Source of the DNA: Elgaria multicarinata webbii
Taxonomy: Eukaryota; Chordata; Lepidosauria; Squamata; Anguidae
NCBI RefSeq assembly: GCF_023053635.1
Contig: NC_086192.1
Span: 16,220,001-16,284,000 of the forward strand
DNA length: 64,000 nucleotides
Direction of reading: 5' to 3'
Shown here: piece after piece, positions 1 to 11,166 of the stretch
Numbering within the stretch: the first letter of the stretch is position 1
Layout of the letters: every line of letters starts with the position of its first letter
Notes under the pieces: generated by a model
Databases searched by the model: none
What the model was told of the DNA's origin: nothing
The model's input: the letters and a program-made list of their open reading frames with translations, nothing else
Position numbers and translations under genes: made by a program

Positions 1-1541
1 TTCCAGCAAACTTTAATCTGACTTGAATGGTCTTGCACAATTTCAGTTATAAATATCGGGGAGAATCGAATGGAAAAGAAAGATATTCTCCTAATACAAA
101 TCCTTCCTCCCAGCAATGAGAGAATGCTTTTGGACTCTGGTGGGGGTTGAGGGGGGAGGGGAACCACTTGGTCAAAATTCGCCATGGTTATATCCCATTG
201 AAATCAATGGCAGGGCCGTGTGGCTTTAAAACATGGATTGCTTTTTTAAAAAATGCCCCCAGAGGAGTTTGCCCATTGCCTCTCTGAATGAGCCCCTGAT
301 TGGCTTTGCCTCTCTCCAGTCAGCCTTCCTGGTGAAGGGAAATGGCTCGTTCCTGTCCTTGCACCGGCTTGGGGTGGGGGGTTCTCTCTGTCACTCCCAA
401 TGGAAAGATCAAGTGGGAGCCCTCCCTTCCCTCAGGGCAGGACAAGGGAATAAACTCTGTTTGCCTTTAGTTTAGTTTTGTTTTTTGTTTTTTTTAATTG
501 TTTTAAAAATAATATTTTTTTAATCTATAAAATGTGCATTCAAATGTTGGACGTCGCCGCGGTTTGCATGCCTGCAGCAAGATTTCAATTCAGCTCTCTA
601 GCACAGATTTCCCCAAGCTGGGGGCCTCCAGCGGTGTTGGACTACAATTCCTAGCATCCCCCAGCCTGTGGTCCAAGGCAGGTGAAGTGCCCCAGATTGG
701 GGGGAGGCTGCTCTTGCAGGCTGAGCCTGTCAGGCTATGATGCACTCATCCAGTTTGGAGAAGGACAGCTGAGCTAGAGGGTGTAACCGTTGCACCCCTG
801 GCTGCATCACTCCCAATGGGGGAAGAGCCTGTGAGCGGCAGGGGAAGGGGGGCATGGCCGTGGGCTGGCCCAGGCTTGCCCACATGGTGGGGGAAGTGTC
901 TCCCCTCTTCAGTGGGGCATGATGTTCCTGCAACTGAACCCGCTGTGGACGGGAACGGGAACTCCATTTCCTGGGGTGAACGTGTACCAGGAGGGGACGT
1001 GTAGGGCATCTCCCCAAATCCATGGCTGTAGGACCCTGTCGTAACAGCCCCCTCCCTTCCCTAAAAGGTGGGACCATTTCCAATCTCTGCTCCAGTCCTT
1101 GCTGGGAGTTACGGAGGGGGCTTTGGGATCAAGGCAACAGGCTCTGCACATGCTCAGAGGCACTACCAGTGTTTCTTATATCCCAGAGCCGAACGCAGAT
1201 GCCGTTGCTCCACCTGGTGAGATGACTCTGGTCCAAATCAAATCCCGGGCACCCCCTGGTCTGTGCCCTACACTGGTACGTGTTATGATCCCAATTCCCT
1301 CCGTGGCCTTCTCGGTTCCCCCCTTTAAAGTCTGCATTCGGTGAGTCCTGACAATTTCCTGTAAAGACCAGCTGCCGAATCCAATGGCTGGAACCTGGGT
1401 GCATGTGTGATCATTCAGGCCAACGCAACCTGATCCGGAGTCACTCCACACACCCACACACACACCCCTAGCTGGTAGAGAGCTGAATTGAAACGCTGCA
1501 CCGATTCACATGGAGAAGGCCAAAATCGTAATTCCTCCGAT

Positions 1542-1685
1542 CAGTGGAGGCAGTGGGGTGGGGTATCCACTCTGAGTTTCAGTCAGAACCAGTCTGGACT
1601 CCAAAGGGACTTTGGAGCTCAGACTGGTTCCGACTTAAATCCAGAGCGGATGCCCCACTGACATCGGAGTCACCAGCCTCCACTG
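1542..1685. mobile_element. Palindromic MITE-like element, family P2, copy 1
   Basis: Both ends read CAGTGGAGGC inward, and the body is a long imperfect hairpin in which the ACTCTGAGTTTCAGTCAGAA arm pairs with its complement near 1625-1655. Similar copies lie at 45347-45507 and 53458-53610, with end fragments at 51815-51890 and 32764-32810. The CAGTGG terminus resembles hAT-type ends (inference). I could not see a clean 8-bp target duplication. Confidence 0.55.
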
Positions 1686-2954
1686 TTTGCACCTGAATTC
1701 GGCCTGGACAGCAAGAAATTCAACACCCCTGCTAGACACACTTGCCTGGGAGTAAGCCCCCCCCACCCCCGAAAAGCATTAGCTGCAGTGTTTAAGGACA
1801 TCTGTAGCTACCCTTTTCGAAAGGCAATTATATCAACAATTTTTCCTACAAAAACTGGTCAGGCAACTTTTTAACGTATGCAGTTCCCCAATTTTAACAT
1901 TTTACAAGCTGTTTCCTTTTTCCTCTGTTAAGTCCAGCAGCATCAGTAATTAATAGAAGGGTACAAGAGCCCTGTTGGATCTGTCAGACAGAAGTTCAGA
2001 TCTAGTCCCTCAGCCAATAAGATGCTTCTAGAAAGTCCACTAGTGAGACGTCCCGCACTGGTTGCTCCTCAGTAACTTACTCACAGATACGCTGCCTCTA
2101 AAGCTGGAAGTTCTGTTTTTAAGCTATCGCAGCTAACAGCCGGACGACAGACGTCTCATTCACAAATTTGCCTCTACTCTCAGTGGGTTGGAAATAATGG
2201 GGATGAGGGCATTGCATTAGGAGAATATCAATCCCAACATTTACAAGGACATTTGAGTTATTAACATTTTGCTTGGAAATTCCTAAATTCGTTTCCGCTC
2301 CCAAGGAAAAAAGAGAAGGGGGAGAAGGGCCATTGCTCAATTTTATGTCGATTCATTTAAATGCATGCAAATTTAAAGTCGCTAGCTTTCTAGCATTGAC
2401 GCTGAGTTGTTGTTTTTGATGGCTAGGGGTTTTTGGTTTCATTTTTTTTAAAAAAAAACAAAAAAACTCTGATGACCTGGTTTGAAAATTTGTAGGTGGC
2501 TGCATTTAAGGTTTTTCTGTGTGGATGGCAGTGGGGCCCGACAGGTATGAAAAAGCAAATCAAAACACCCCACCCACCCCAAAAAGACCTGAGTTTCCCA
2601 AGCAAGGCTGGAAGCTGGTCTCTTGGAATGTAAATTTGCCAATTCAATTTTGTCTTCAAGAATTTAAGGGACTTGAGGAGGAGGGAGAGAGGTTTCCAGA
2701 AAATCTCCCTACCTCTGAAACTCCAGCTGGCTCCCTCCCCCGTTACGTAACGCACAAGCCAGAACTCTTTCTTTTGGGACTTCGCTGCAAAACTCGGACA
2801 CGTGTGTGTGTGTGTGGACGGGGCCTTTCCCGGAGTAATTCAATCCCCGCAGTGCCGTGGCCGTTTCAAGGTAGACCTCATGCTGTCTTTGTGAACGTTT
2901 TCTTTTTCCATGTAACTTTTTTGAAAACATAAGTGTGGAAACGTAAGTGTGGAA

Positions 2955-2993
2955 TATATATATATATACATATATATATGTGTGTATATATAA
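2955..2993. repeat. (AT)n / (GT)n microsatellite
   Basis: Alternating TA with short GT interruptions, about 39 bp. Confidence 0.9.
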
Positions 2994-3149
2994 TTCTTTG
3001 GAATAAATTTAAGTGATACGTTTCTGTATGTGGCATTTTCAAAAGTAGATTTCATCCTTCTGAAGGTGGGGAAATGTACGGTGTTCTTGAAGAAAAAAGA
3101 ATGATTTAATAATATTGCTCCAAATTCCTGCACTCTCGTTTTGGGTGCA

Positions 3150-3290
3150 ATCTTATGCATACTTAGACAACAGCAGCAGAAGTCCTACAATGCCCAGAAT
3201 TGTAAAAGTCCTACAACGCCCAGAATTTCCCAACCGGAGTTCTAGGACTTTTTTTCTTTCCTTATCTGAACACGCATAAGATTGCAGCCT
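3150..3290. mobile_element. Palindromic MITE-like element, family P3
   Basis: The left end reads ATCTTATGCATACTTAGACA and the right end is its approximate reverse complement (TATCTGAACACGCATAAGAT). The interior carries two repeats of GTCCTACAAYGCCCAGAATT. The ends match those of the copies at 14432-14540 and 19680-19775. Confidence 0.55.
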
Positions 3291-3351
3291 TAGTTGTATT
3301 TTCAGAAAGTAGCCATGAATGTGGCTGCATCTCTCTTTATGACAATCTTCA

Positions 3352-3466
3352 CTAACTTGTATCCTCTGGATATGTTGGACTGCAACTTCCATCAGCATAG
3401 GCAAGGGTCAGGGGTGATGGGTGTTGTAGTGCAAAAGATCTGGAGGGCAGAAGTTGGGAAGTGCTG
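3352..3466. mobile_element. Palindromic MITE-like element, family P1
   Basis: A hairpin in which TGTTGGACTGCAACTTCCAT pairs with ATGGGTGTTGTAGTGCAAAA, flanked by the family ends (CCTCTGGATATG and ATCTGGAGGGCA). This is the commonest short element in the window (see 6186, 17696, 24892, 40956, 45070, 51168, 59227 and 62478). Degenerate pieces lie near 610-700, 6462-6536, 16380-16430, 44613-44684, 45730-45775, 45985-46050, 47895-47945, 56073-56140 and 56360-56440. Confidence 0.65.
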
Positions 3467-3527
3467 CTTTATGCCCACATTCATTCTTGAACTTGTCATT
3501 GAAGGCCTGCTAACATGGGCTGTCTTT

Positions 3528-3672
3528 CATAGAATCATAGAACAGCAGAGTTGGAAGGGGCCTACAGGGCCATCGAGTCCAACCCCCTGCTCAATGTAAG
3601 AATCCACCCTACAGCATCCCTGACAGATGGTTGTCCAGCTGCCTCTTGAAGGCCTCGAGTGTGGGAGTTTGC
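3528..3672 (-). mobile_element. CR1-type LINE, 3' end fragment
   Basis: On the minus strand it ends in the ATTCTATGATTCTATG octamer tail, and it matches the same 3' sequence seen at 14590, 18064, 30090, 50247 and 54051. It is heavily 5'-truncated, as is usual for CR1. Confidence 0.85.
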
Positions 3673-4504
3673 CACTTTCTTTAGTGCAAGGTGTGTTGGT
3701 TGCTAAGCAAGCAGTTAGGGCTGAGGGGAGACAGCAGATTAGAGCAACAGCTGATGATGTTGCTGACAATGCATCAGCAAATCCTATCAGGGCAGAGCAG
3801 AGAGACAAACAGACCGGGCTTCTACAGCACCACCATGCCTGGCCACGGTGCTTGACCGATAAGATGAACAAAAGGAAGGTGGTCTCTGCTGCAAGGAACT
3901 TACAACTGGAATGTATTTTGATGTGCAGCCCGTCCTATCGCTGGGGCTCAGAGCAGGTCACAGAATTATTGAATCTATCATTATTATCAGATATTTATAG
4001 ATAAAAATGTAACCACCACAAATGCTGTTAAACTATACTGCCATTCTTTCGCTTTTCTTTTTTCATTTTTGCAATTTAATCTTGATTATATACCAAAACA
4101 GTCCTTTACTTCTGTGCTGTGAATTTTACACGCAGCCCCATCCACCTCACTGACATCTGAAGTGACTATCGGAGGATGAAAATCCAGAAAAACAGAGAAA
4201 GTCAGGTTATTTTAAGATTGGGGGTTGAGCAGTTCGTACATGCTCAGAGGCAGCCTTTCCCAGCAGAGGGGAGGGGACACTCTATATGTTATGAAAGACA
4301 CTTTGCCCAGAGATCTTTATTTCCCCTTAAAAGCAGTGACACTTTACTGGGGAAAGCCCTCTGCACGTGCTGATAGCCCAGGGAAGTAAAGTCATCAACT
4401 TTGGAAGCCAGTGTTGATGTCTTTACTCTTCTGCATTATTAGCCAGCTTTTAGGTCTTGGGGCTGAAGAGCCCTGACTTTAGTTATGCATGAATCACTAC
4501 CCCC

Positions 4505-4636
4505 AAGTCCCTTTCTACACCTAAGGATTATCCCAGGGAAATGGAGGAATTATCACTGCTTGCTCCCAGGATCCCCTGTGTGTCATTTGCTTGCACAGGG
4601 ACGATCCCGGGGTAAATGGCTGGTGTAGACATGCCC
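4505..4636. mobile_element. Palindromic MITE-like element with TCTACACC ends
   Basis: The left arm TCTACACCTAAGGATTATCC and the reverse complement of the right arm (TCTACACCAGCCATTTACCC) are similar inverted ends around a short core. I see no other full copy in the window. The class is uncertain. Confidence 0.4.
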
Positions 4637-5605
4637 CAAGCCTTTGTATGGTCTACAACGAGAGACCGAAACAGGAAGATGTGCCGCCCCTTTAAGAGCC
4701 ACAGCACTGCCCTCTGCTGGTCAGGGCTGGCGCTGCCAGTTCAGGTGTAGATCCAGATGGGAGGGCTGCTGGGCTGTTCATAAACATTCCAACTGCAGAA
4801 GGGGCAATCATATGATGTTGACAATTCAGCTGTTATGAAGGATGTGGAAGACCAGGCTGGGTGCATTCAAAATCGTGCAGGCACACAACCAGGTGGCCTC
4901 GCTGGAGGGATTTAAGGAGGGGATGAGAGAGGAAAGGAGGGGCCAGAGAGAAAAGAGGTTTGAGGGAGAATCCCACATTGGCCCTGAGGTGTCAAGGAGA
5001 CGCAAAGCATCAGCAAACTTGGGCTACCAGCCTTAGGCTACCATTTCCTAAAGAACTTGCCAGTCTATCCCAAGTCCTCCCTTGGTGGCCAGAAGCCAAC
5101 TGACAACCAAGATTGTGCAGACCACCCTGCGAACGGAACGTGGAGGGCGGTGTATGACTGGTGTAACTAAATCAATAAACCAAGAGGAAAGCTGGGCCCC
5201 GGCGCTGTTTAGCTCTCCTGCCAGGTATCCATTCCACACGGGCTTGGGAAATGGGGGCGGCTGCCCTGGCAGCCGGGAGGAAACAGGAACAGAACGTCAA
5301 ATCGTATCAACGTTTGCAACACCAATCCTGGCCTCTTGCAAACCTAAAAGAGGCAGCTGGCGGTGAGTCCCCTTGGCTCAGCCGCCCGTGCTGTTTGGGG
5401 GAAGCACAAGGCAAAATATGGCGATGTGCTCGGAGTCAGACAAACACCCGTCTGCTTCCGGGAGGGAGGGCTTCGGAACGCACTGCCAACAAAAACATGA
5501 AATGTGTCTTTCATTGACAACAACCGGAGGGAAACAGAAGCCAACCATCACTGTAGACAAACAAATGCCCGAGATGGATGTAGTGCAACTTAAGAAACAT
5601 ACCCC

Positions 5606-5607
<2 letters not shown>

Positions 5608-5645
<38 letters not shown>

Positions 5646-5646
5646 A
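5608..5646. repeat. (CA)n microsatellite
   Basis: About 37 bp of near-perfect CA dinucleotides. Confidence 0.95.
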
Positions 5647-6185
5647 CCTTATCGATCTCATTTCTAGGTCACCTTTTAAGGGTTGAAGCTTCTCAAGGCA
5701 GCATTCAAGATAAAAACCACATGAAGATACATTTTTTAAAAAAATCCTCATCCTAAAGGGGAAATTCCCCAAGGAAGAAACTACCTCTGAAGATTCAACA
5801 TTCCTTTTGGGATTCAAAAGTTTGAAGTTAGTAGGAAGACAGATCCTTCCCAAATTCAAGACCTCTCTCTCTGTGTCTGTCTGTTTCTCTTTCTGCTAGA
5901 AGGATCAGGCCTGTACATACTTTTGATTGGGTTTCTGACAATTTCCCTTGGAAACAAAGACCAAAGATGTTCAATTCATCTCTCAGCCTTTATTTGTTGA
6001 AAGTTTACATGTCAGATTTCATGTTTTCTTAACAGTGGCTTATATATCCACATGGGAGTGGCCATCTCTTGCGGGAGGGCCGTGACCCGAGAGAGCGAGG
6101 CACGGGCGGCGAAGAGGCCGGCTGGGTCCCCCTTTCTTGCAAGAATGCAGAATTATGGTAACAGTTTGCAGGATGGTAATTCCAC

Positions 6186-6306
6186 CTTCCCCAAGCCGGC
6201 ACCCTCCTGGTGTGTTGAACTGCAACTCCCATCATTCCCAGCCAGCATGACTGATGGGAGTTGCAATCCAAAACATCTGGAGCACTCCAGGTTGGGGGAA
6301 GGCTGC
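6186..6306. mobile_element. Palindromic MITE-like element, family P1
   Basis: A full-length hairpin: the left end CTTCCCCAAGCC and right end GGTTGGGGAAGG are inverted, and AACTGCAACTCCCATCAT pairs with ATGGGAGTTGCAATCC across the CCAGCCAGCATG core. Confidence 0.7.
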
Positions 6307-6999
6307 CTCAGAGCATTCAAAGACTTCCACGCGCACGCTCAGTGATCTTTGCAACATCCCTGCATGGTAGGACAACAGTACCCACATATTACACCCAGGA
6401 AGGGGATTAGGCGAAGGCTGCTTTAACGTTCGGGGCGGCTAGCCCCTTATTCATGCATGGCAGGCTTCCCCAGCCTGGCTGGGGATGATGGGAGTTGTAG
6501 TGCAACACATCCGGCTGGAGCCAGGCTAGGGAAGATTGGCCTGTTGGCCGTTGCATGCACGCGACCTCCTGAAGAGCAGCAAAACGCGGCATTCAGCGGA
6601 GACCACGGCAGGGGCATAATCCACCAGAGAAGTGAATGACTTAGAGCAGGGGTGGGCTGCAGGTCCCCTCCCTCCGAGCTTAGAGCAACCCAGAGCTTTT
6701 TTGAAGGGGGGAAAGGGTGTCCGCATCAGCTCCTGTGTCCAGACTGAGCGGGGCACGGAAGCACAGCACCGCCTGGCCCCGAATTCCCGGCGTCTCCCAC
6801 ATCAGAAACCAAGCCGGGAGACTGTAGCCAGTGGAGCTGGCTGGATCCTGTCCTCCCAGACGCCTCCAGGGACAGGCTGTTTTGCTCATGTACTGGCTGC
6901 TCAGAAACTGCTGATGGGAAGGGGCCCCTCTTAACTCGCCCCCCCCCCCCAGTTGCTTAGGTTTGATGGAGAGAGAGGGAGAGAGAGAGAGAGATCTGC

Positions 7000-7350
7000 T
7001 CCTCATTTGCCAGTGGGTAGCCCTTGGTTACAAGCAGCAGCCACTGTCTCTGGGATGCCAGCCGGGCTCTGCGATTGGCGGAGAGGACCAGCCAGACTCT
7101 CCATCTTGCTGACGGGCCACCCGTTGCCTTGGCAACAGCAGCATCCAGATCCTCCTGCGAAAGGCGAAGGAGGGAGGGAGGGAGCAGCCCTCTCCTCACG
7201 AGCCCCGGCGACCGCAAGAGCGTTTCGCCCAACCAAGAGCCAAGCAGCCCGACGGCTACGAGCGGGGGGGGGGGGGGGCACAGAGAACGCCTAGCCACGC
7301 ATGGACGCAGCAGCGCCACGTATCTCCTGGCGGGCCTCTCGGATCAAGCA
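7000..7350. promoter_or_regulatory. GC-rich patch with RFX X-box and CCAAT box (candidate promoter)
   Basis: A perfect palindromic X-box GTTGCCTTGGCAAC lies at 7133-7146, and an inverted CCAAT box (GATTGGC) lies about 60 bp to its left at 7072-7078. The surroundings are CpG-rich and end in a G homopolymer at 7264-7278. RFX X-boxes are established elements of ciliary and some MHC-II promoters. No adjacent exon is recognisable, so any promoter role is inference. Confidence 0.3.
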
Positions 7351-9252
7351 GCGAAAGGACTGGGAGGGAGCAGCAGCAAAATACCTGGGGCCAGTTCAGC
7401 TGCAAAAAACCTTTGTTGGTCCCCATTTGCCTCTCTGTAGCAGGGCTTCATGCTTAGCTGTGCATTAACAAGGACGTCTTTGAACATGTGCAGAGTGCTT
7501 TCCCCCATTACCACGCCAGCCGCCATGTCATCCAGCCCAGGATGTAAGGGCACGGCTTCCAGAGAGAGATATTTGAAATTAACTGAGGCGAGCTCACGGG
7601 TAACCAGGGGCCAAAGGTCTGCTGGCTGCCGAATGCAGAGAACGGCCCACAGAGCAGAGGTGCCGTTGGCTTGGGCAAGTGAACCAAGCCACGTAGTACA
7701 AGCAAGGTCAGAACCAATCTAGGCCCAGCTGACCTTTCAACGTTGAGGGCTCCTCGGCCTGTCGGAGCAGGAAAAAAACTTGCTTCCAGGGATTCACCTC
7801 TGTAAATTCGGATGTTGATATTTGGACTCTTATCGAGGCACGTTTCAGGGCTGGTCCTAGAGTCGAAACAGGAGTTGGAACCTCACAGCCGGCAACAGAG
7901 ATGGAGCACGCTCTTCCGCACGGCCTTGGGGCATGGAGGGGAGGCAGCAACCCCTTGGGGGCAGATGTGGCTCCAAAGGGGAAATGCAGCAGACGGCTGG
8001 GCTGCCGGGCAAGGAGTTCGTTTAGGGAGAACGCATTAAAATTCTCCACATTCCCCATGTTGCGGCTGCTGCGGTTTTCTTTCTGTGCTTCTGGACGCTT
8101 TGCCCGCCAGGCTCCTGCGTAGCCTACGGGCCGCTCTTCCCCTCCCACGGCTCCCCAGTGGGGCTTCCCTGCCCCTGAATTCAGCTGGGCGGCTCCTGCG
8201 GTGCCCTTTCCCAGGGCGAACCCAGGCCGCGTCTCCAGCGCACGGGTGCCCTCCGCAGCCCCATGTGGGAAGAGCAGCCCAGCTCTCGAAAACAAAGGAG
8301 GATTTCAACACCCGAGCGGGTGCTGCTGCGTTGGACCAACCAGGGCTTGGGGCGTTTCCTCTTCCTCGCTCTCAGCTGGCTCCAGCTCTGCAGGGAGTTA
8401 TGGGAATGGTAAACAGAGGCGCCTCTCTTTCTTCCCAATGCTGTCGGAAAACTCACTTTTCACACAAAGCCCTGGCTGAATCGCTCCACCGGCCCCACCA
8501 TCTTCATCCGCTTCAGTGACAGCTGCCCATGTGTCATCACAGTTGCTCACCTACACCCGTGGTGACCCCGGCCTCGCTGCCTGCCCCGCAGCCTCCTAAA
8601 TAACCCTGCAGCAGGAGTAGCTGAGGTTTGCCTGCTTTTTGTCGTACAGAGGAACCCAAGAAGCCGGGCAAGGAGGCCAGCAAATGTTCAGGCGCAAAGG
8701 TCTCAGCCCAGCGGGGTTCAGGCTAAGGCAGGTGAAGGTCAAGAAGGTCAATACACAAGCAGGCGGTCAGATGCGTTAACACAATCCAGAAGAGTCAAGA
8801 AGGAGTCCAAGGGTCCGTAGCGCGGAGCAACAAGGTCCAGGAGGCCAGGTAGGAGGCGCAGGGGGCAGAAGAACGGCGTTGGCTCCAACCCTGGCTAGGC
8901 AGACCCTGAAGGCTTTTAACACCGACCCCTGCTGAGCCCCACCCAGGGCTCAGCTGCAGCACATTAGAGCTCTCTGGTCAAAGCCCTACTCATGAAGAGG
9001 CCTTCCTTGCAAGGGAGCACTCCTTTTCATGGGAGCCTCTTGGCCTGATGCTCGAGGAGAGGACACTCCTGGAGGCCAGGGGGTAGCTCAGCCTCTGCCT
9101 CAGAGGCAAACTCCCCTCCCCCTGATGGGGATGGACCTGCAGCCACCTCCCCAAGGAATCAGGCTCCTCCTGGTCTGCTGACAGTAATTGCTCTTGAGGT
9201 GCCCTTGGTTTCCTTCAGAGGGGTCGTGACACTTTTGAGAGCACAGCCTCAA

Positions 9253-9310
9253 ACCGGCGGCGCCAATGGGAGGAAGGGCGAGGCCAGCGAGGGGGCATCG
9301 CGCGGCGATG
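9253..9310 (+). repeat. 58-bp exact copy of DNAJC30-promoter sequence
   Basis: Base-for-base identical to 12097-12154 in direct orientation, including a CCAAT box and the CGCGCGGCGATG end. Flanking sequences differ on both sides. The copy is followed by GATCAGAGAGTGAAAGGAAG and then GTATGT, which looks like a splice donor, but no exon function is established. Confidence 0.9.
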
Positions 9311-10466
9311 GATCAGAGAGTGAAAGGAAGGTATGTTTCCAGGGCTATTCAGGGTCAGGCTAATCTTACGTGTTGGGAGTAAGCCTAGAAGGAGAGGAGG
9401 AAGCGGAGGAGGGAAACTGAGTGATGGCAGGAGGAAGCCGCCCTGTAAACAAATCAGCTCAGACTCTAGCTAGGAGGGGGAAAGATTGGGGAGAATCAAA
9501 ATGGACAGTGCAAAGCAAGGATGGCTGAGCGGTCTGGGAGAAGAAATCTCTCCCTCCTCTAACAGCCAGCTGGGTGGGGAGGAAGAGGAGAAAAAGGGAG
9601 AGGTGGGGTTGGCAGAAAGAGTGAAAGAAAAGGGGTGACCTCACCCAGTATTGATTCTGTCCCCTGTCCTCCCCACACATCCACCCACCCCTACAGATGA
9701 AGACAGAAAAAGAGTTTCCCCACCTGTGAAGTACCTTCACCCCAAATGACACATCCCACAAGCACCTCACAGTGAAGGACAAAGGTTTAAGAGCACCACT
9801 CGGAAGAACCAGATGCCGGTTCTAACCTCATTCTTTGGATTTTTATATATTAAAATAAAGTTCACACACACATTATTTGTTGGTGCATCCATACAGATCA
9901 AGTCATCATCCCCACACCGTTGCATTGCAAAGTGCACAACCTGGAAGGGCGAGGCCTACACAGCCTGCCCCATCCCAAAAAATTATTATATATAAAGAGG
10001 CGGCTGTCTGGGCAGTAGTACCACCATACGTCACCGCAAACTGTGCAGGTGAGAAGGTCTCCTCTCCTTCGATACCTAGTGAGGCATCCTTTGAGAAAAG
10101 TAAAAGCTTTGCTGGCAATGTCCAAGTTCTGCTCTTCCGTGTTCCGTAGCAGCTTTGGGCTTCGATGGAGAGCAAAGTCCCAGCAACAGGGCCGCCCAGC
10201 CTGGACAAAGGCAGCAAACCCCACTTCTAGGAGAGGAGAAGAAACCTGACGTCCTCCCTCCCATCACACACAGAGAATGGGAGGACTTCAGGCAAGCGAG
10301 GTGGCAAACGACCCTGACAAATACCAATTCTTCCATTTCAAAAACGTGATTAATTGCGGACGATTAAGCCCACCCAAATGAAACCGTTGGAGGCAACTGA
10401 ACCCCAGCCACCAGCAAATGGATGGCCAGATGGAGGAGTATCTTAAGGCAAATTGAAATAGGTTTT

Positions 10467-10472
10467 TTTAAT
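10467..10472 (-). terminator. Candidate DNAJC30 polyadenylation signal (ATTAAA)
   Basis: ATTAAA on the minus strand, about 695 bases past the DNAJC30 stop. It is the nearest canonical-type hexamer I can find downstream. If it is used, the minisatellite at 10591-11136 lies in the 3' UTR. Assigned by position and motif only. Confidence 0.3.
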
Positions 10473-10590
10473 TGGGACCAAGTTCTGGTGCCCTTGCTTT
10501 CCACGGCTGCTTCTGGGGCTGCTGCCAATACCTTCTGAAGTTGTGTATTGTGTGACTAGCAACCGCAGATGAAGCTTGTGGGGAAGCGAA

Positions 10591-11136
10591 GTTCCCCGTA
10601 AGTCCGAGAGGCGCCTTCTTCCCATCAGCCCAGCTGTCGCCCTTCGACACGGGGAGATGCGTTCCTTGGCCTGGCACGGCACGGCCCCTTCCGCCAGGGG
10701 CGAGGGCACGAGCCTTGAGCGGTCCGAGAGGCGTCTTCTGTCCCGTCGGCCCCGCTGCCGCCCCTCGACATGGGGAAAATGCGTTCCTTAGCCCGGCCCG
10801 GCATGGCCCCCTCTGCCAGGGGCGAGGGCAAGAGCCTTGGGTGGTCTGAGAGGCGTCTTCTGCCCCCTCTGCCAGGGGCGAGGGCAAGAGCCTTGGGTGG
10901 CCTGAGAGGCGTCTTCTGCCCCGTCGGCCCAGCTGCCGCCCTTCGACATGGGGAGATGTGTTCCTTGGCCTGGCAAGGCCCAGCCCCCTCTGCCAGGGGC
11001 GAGGGCAAGAGCCTTGGGCGGTCCGAGAGGCGTCTTCTGCCCCCTCCGCCAGGGGCGAGGGCAAGAGCCTTGGGCGGTCCGAGAGGCGTCTTCTGCCCCC
11101 TCCGCCAGGGGCGAGGGCAAGAGCCTTGGGCGGGCG
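10591..11136. repeat. Nested minisatellite (56-bp unit and 121/122-bp compound unit)
   Basis: The marker CCAGGGGCGAGGGC recurs near 10694, 10816, 10872, 10993, 11049 and 11105, with spacings of 122, 56, 121, 56 and 56. The longer unit is the 56-bp unit plus a spacer of about 65 bp carrying CCGCCCTTCGACATGGGGA. It begins about 30 bp past the DNAJC30 stop. Because the units are GC-rich and nearly stop-free, they create long spurious open frames with proline/leucine/alanine-rich repeats. Confidence 0.9.
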
Positions 11137-11166
11137 GGCAGGCGGGCGGCCTCTCCTCCGCCCCGC

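Larger units (their letters stand above)
1..10466. other. Intergenic region left of DNAJC30
   Basis: I recognise no coding exon on either strand here. Open frames are short, lack family signatures and often overlap repeats. It contains palindromic elements (near 600-700, 1542-1685, 3352-3466, 4505-4636, 6186-6306, 6462-6536), a CR1 fragment (3528-3672), an (AT)n tract (2955-2993), a (CA)n tract (5608-5646), a GC-rich patch with an RFX X-box (7000-7350), and a 58-bp copy of the DNAJC30 promoter (9253-9310). The stretch 8500-9240 is unclassified GC-rich DNA without a clear gene or repeat signature. Confidence 0.6.

Noticed and set aside
7708-8295. 195-codon minus-strand frame
   Set aside because: GC-rich, no recognisable domain, no conserved splice context and overlapping frames on the other strand. 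No support for a gene.
8500-9240. Possible LTR-type fossil fragment ending GGTCGTGACAC
   Set aside because: No paired repeat, primer-binding site or second copy is visible, so I do not assign a family.
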